NCBI GenBank assembly: GCA_039925145.1
Contig: JBDSZL010000013.1
Location: 1-31,112 of the forward strand
Length of the DNA: 31,112 bases
DNA from: JBDSZL01 sp039925145
GTDB taxonomy: Bacteria > Acidobacteriota > Vicinamibacteria > Vicinamibacterales > SCN-69-37
Direction: 5' to 3'
The notes under the pieces were generated by a model. It searched no databases, was not told the DNA's origin, and saw only the letters and a list, made by a program, of their open reading frames with translations. Each line of letters begins with the position of its first letter. The first letter of the stretch is position 1. A program made the translations under genes and the position numbers. This document shows, one piece after another, positions 29,053 through 31,112 of this stretch.

Positions 29053-31112
29053 TCAGCGGACCACGGTGATGACGACGTCGCAATGCTCCGGAAGGACTCC
29101 GTCGTCGACGGTGAGCCTGATGGTGTGCGTGCCCACCTGCATGGGCGTCGGCATCCAGTGGAGCGTGTGGGTCGCGGCATCGAACGTGGCACCAGTTGGC
29201 AACTGCTGCGCCGAGTACCGCAGTCGCTCTAAACCCAGAGGGCTCGTGACCCTCACAACCAGGTCGAGGGCCTGCCCGACGGTGACGCGCGGCGCGCCGA
29301 CGCCGCTGAAGGACGGACGGTACACGGTCGGTGGTTTCGTGTAGCTGGCATCGGGCACCGCGTACGAATACGGATGTGCGGTGCTAGGCGCTGTCGGCAA
29401 CAGATACAGAGAGTCCGGCGGCGTGCCCGGAGCGGGCCGGTCCACGACCACCTCCTGCACCACCAGCGCCGCAGGGACGCTCACGTTACGAACCGTCGTC
29501 GTCTTGTACGGCTCGCCGGGCACGTACTCCCGGCCGGCGATGCGCTTGCGACTGTTGGTGACGCGGACCACCGTGGCGGCTCCGGGTTTGACGTCGGCGG
29601 TAAATCCCACGGCTCGCAGCGTGTCCACGTCGTCGAGCACCACCGGCGGCCGTTCGTCGGCGGTCAACAGATGAAAGGAGACGTTCTCGAGGGTGAGCCC
29701 CTGCACGTGTCGCGCATACAAGCCGTACGCCAGCAGGATGCCGAAGTTGCTCGGCTCCGGGTACTCGCGGGGCATCTCGGGGACGTTGTACGGATCGGCG
29801 TCCCAGTGGCCTTCGCCCCCGGCGGCACCCGCGGTCCAACGAACTCGGGGCAGCAGGGCTTCGTTCTTGGCGAAGAAAGTGTTCACCAGCCACGGAAGTG
29901 ACTGCGTGGCCATCGGAGACTGGTATGCGCGGTAGCTGTACTGTTGATTGAGTTGACGCTGCTCGACGGCGTGTTCCATCAGCAGGCCGCCGCGGTACCG
30001 CACAGTCACATCCGTGAGGGTGACGTTCTCGATCGGATGGTCGACCAGTCCGGCCAACAGAATGGGATACCGGGGATCGGCGTTGTCGACGATGACATCG
30101 CTGATGCGGATATTGCGCACGTGCGCAAAGCCGGCACCGACAGCGTTGGCCGCCATCGGACTGGCGGGGTCGACGCCGTTCGGGTTGAGCCGAACCGGTG
30201 ATGCCGCGTTGACAATCGTAAACGGCGTGCTGGCGCCGCCGAGTGGCACGGCCATGCTCTTGTCATACGCGGGCGTGAACCGGACCACCGGGTAATTCCC
30301 ATAGCGGGCCGGGAGATTCGGCAGTACCCATCCGCGGTCGTCCAGCCGAATGCTCGTCGTCGGCGTGGTGACCTCGGACACAGACGGCCCGGTTACGGGC
30401 GTGCGGCCCCGATCTCCCAAGCGGATGAAGATCGGCGAACTGCTGACGTTCGTCATTCGGGCATCCGAGAGGATGATGTCGTGCAGATCGGCGCCATCCA
30501 CCGACTCGAGGGCAAACCCGCGGGAACGCTCGAAGCGCACGTGCCGGATGGTGACCGTGTCGAATCCGGTCGTGCCCTCGGTCCCGAGCTTGATGCGCGC
30601 AGTGGGGCCGTCCCTGTCGGTGGCGACCAGCTTCTCGGTCGAGTACACCTTGTCGATCACCGAGCCAGCGTCGTACCCGCTCACAGTGCAGTTCTCGATC
30701 AGCACGTTGTGAGTTGGCAGGAAGCGCCCGAGTCCAAACGAAGCCTTGAGGACGATGGCGTCGTCGGTGAGCGAGTTGAAGACCGAATTGCGCACCGTGA
30801 CGTTCTGAGACGCGTCGATATCGAGGGCGTCACGATTCGTATCCACGATGATCCCGTCGATGGTCCACCCGACAATGCCGGTGCCGAGAATGCCGAAGTG
30901 GCCGCCGTTCTTGATGGAGAAATCGCGAAAGGTGATGTTACGCGCGTTGACGATGGCGATGGCCTTGTTGGCGGCGCCGGGTTCCCCCGCATCGGTCCGT
31001 ATGCTGGCTTCACGCGGGTCGTCGCCGGTGAGAACGCCCACGACTTCACCCGCCGCGTTCGTGTCACTGCCGTCAATGAGACCCGGCCCCGAGATCATCA
31101 CGTCTTCGATGC
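29053..31112 (-). CDS. GH28-like right-handed beta-helix protein, 5' end outside window
   Basis: At least 686 residues; the frame is open to the right edge (IEDVMISGPGLIDG), so the start is missing. GPGLIDG and a run of beta-helix rungs (NITFRDFSIKNGGHFGIL, WTIDGIIVDTNRDALDIDASQNVTVRNSVFNSLTDDAIVLKASFGLG) follow the polygalacturonase pattern NTDGxDI ... DDxIxxK. The TNRDALDI and TDDAIVLK stretches hold the probable catalytic aspartates. The middle carries further rungs (HVRNIRISDVIVDNADP, IENVTLTDVTVRYRGG). The last 90 residues are an immunoglobulin-like putative Ig domain (VTVGQALDLVVRVTSP, LPTGATFDAATHTLHWMPTPMQVGTHTIRLTVDDG). It probably cleaves a uronic-acid polysaccharide outside the cell. 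Confidence 0.85.
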   Translation of the reverse strand, partial: IEDVMISGPGLIDGSDTNAAGEVVGVLTGDDPREASIRTDAGEPGAANKAIAIVNARNITFRDFSIKNGGHFGILGTGIVGWTIDGIIVDTNRDALDIDASQNVTVRNSVFNSLTDDAIVLKASFGLGRFLPTHNVLIENCTVSGYDAGSVIDKVYSTEKLVATDRDGPTARIKLGTEGTTGFDTVTIRHVRFERSRGFALESVDGADLHDIILSDARMTNVSSSPIFIRLGDRGRTPVTGPSVSEVTTPTTSIRLDDRGWVLPNLPARYGNYPVVRFTPAYDKSMAVPLGGASTPFTIVNAASPVRLNPNGVDPASPMAANAVGAGFAHVRNIRISDVIVDNADPRYPILLAGLVDHPIENVTLTDVTVRYRGGLLMEHAVEQRQLNQQYSYRAYQSPMATQSLPWLVNTFFAKNEALLPRVRWTAGAAGGEGHWDADPYNVPEMPREYPEPSNFGILLAYGLYARHVQGLTLENVSFHLLTADERPPVVLDDVDTLRAVGFTADVKPGAATVVRVTNSRKRIAGREYVPGEPYKTTTVRNVSVPAALVVQEVVVDRPAPGTPPDSLYLLPTAPSTAHPYSYAVPDASYTKPPTVYRPSFSGVGAPRVTVGQALDLVVRVTSPLGLERLRYSAQQLPTGATFDAATHTLHWMPTPMQVGTHTIRLTVDDGVLPEHCDVVITVVR

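Noticed and set aside
1..31112. CRISPR array, tRNA or rRNA genes
   Set aside because: No regularly spaced identical repeats apart from the attC sites, which are variable and 64-112 bp long; no tRNA cloverleaf or rRNA sequence was recognised.

Overview
This is high-GC bacterial DNA. The gene mix (PA2779-type small protein, lmo0937-type membrane peptide, secreted GH109-like and GH28-like enzymes, redoxin lipoproteins, many secreted proteins of unknown function) suggests a soil or sediment Acidobacteriota, perhaps Vicinamibacterales. That assignment is inference; the window has no rRNA or other taxonomic marker.

Bases 1 to about 11,480 are an integron gene-cassette array. Ten complete or IS-split attC sites and two half sites are visible. 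Each complete one runs from RYYYAAC to GTTRRRY with a folded core such as TTCAGCCG / CGGCTGCAA. The extra base always lies in the right-hand half of the plus strand, so all sites point the same way, with cassettes read on the minus strand. Cassette contents, right to left: a possible uracil-DNA-glycosylase-like protein, a 59-residue ORF, a toxin-antitoxin pair, a membrane protein whose attC is split by an IS, a GNAT acetyltransferase, three proteins (two secreted) of unknown or loosely assigned function, a second toxin-antitoxin pair paralogous to the first, an EF-G lacking its GTPase half, a reversed cassette with an ECF sigma factor and a membrane protein, and a small conserved hypothetical.

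At 11,480-12,030 is the wreck of an integron integrase (C-terminal half only, one frameshift, one TGA). Its N-terminal part has been replaced by a fragment of an unrelated PQQ-type beta-propeller. A candidate attI lies between its 3' end and the first cassette, so integrase and cassettes are co-oriented.

The most interesting element is an IS110/IS1111-family insertion (7,049-8,668) sitting exactly in the R box of an attC. It has 12-bp subterminal inverted repeats and about 490 nt of 3' noncoding DNA. That noncoding DNA starts with a 15-bp stem closing a 125-nt loop. Inside the loop are two short segments matching the two sides of this insertion site in the sense expected of a bridge RNA/seekRNA guide pair. 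A second stem-loop has candidate guides for the IS ends. This looks like an RNA-guided transposon programmed against integron attC sites.

From 12,480 rightwards the window becomes ordinary chromosome: a zinc-ribbon membrane protein beside a half attC, lepB, a deleted IS1595 transposase, two small envelope genes, an AI-2E-family permease, a Crp/Fnr regulator and a DUF7662-like protein. Then comes a tight minus-strand operon (GH109-like enzyme, sodium:solute symporter, nucleotidyltransferase, galactokinase-like GHMP kinase) that reads as release, uptake and activation of a hexosamine, perhaps GalNAc. It is followed by an MFS transporter, a bidirectional terminator, two tandem double-thioredoxin-fold proteins, an ABC-2 exporter pair and a GH28-like beta-helix protein running off the right edge.
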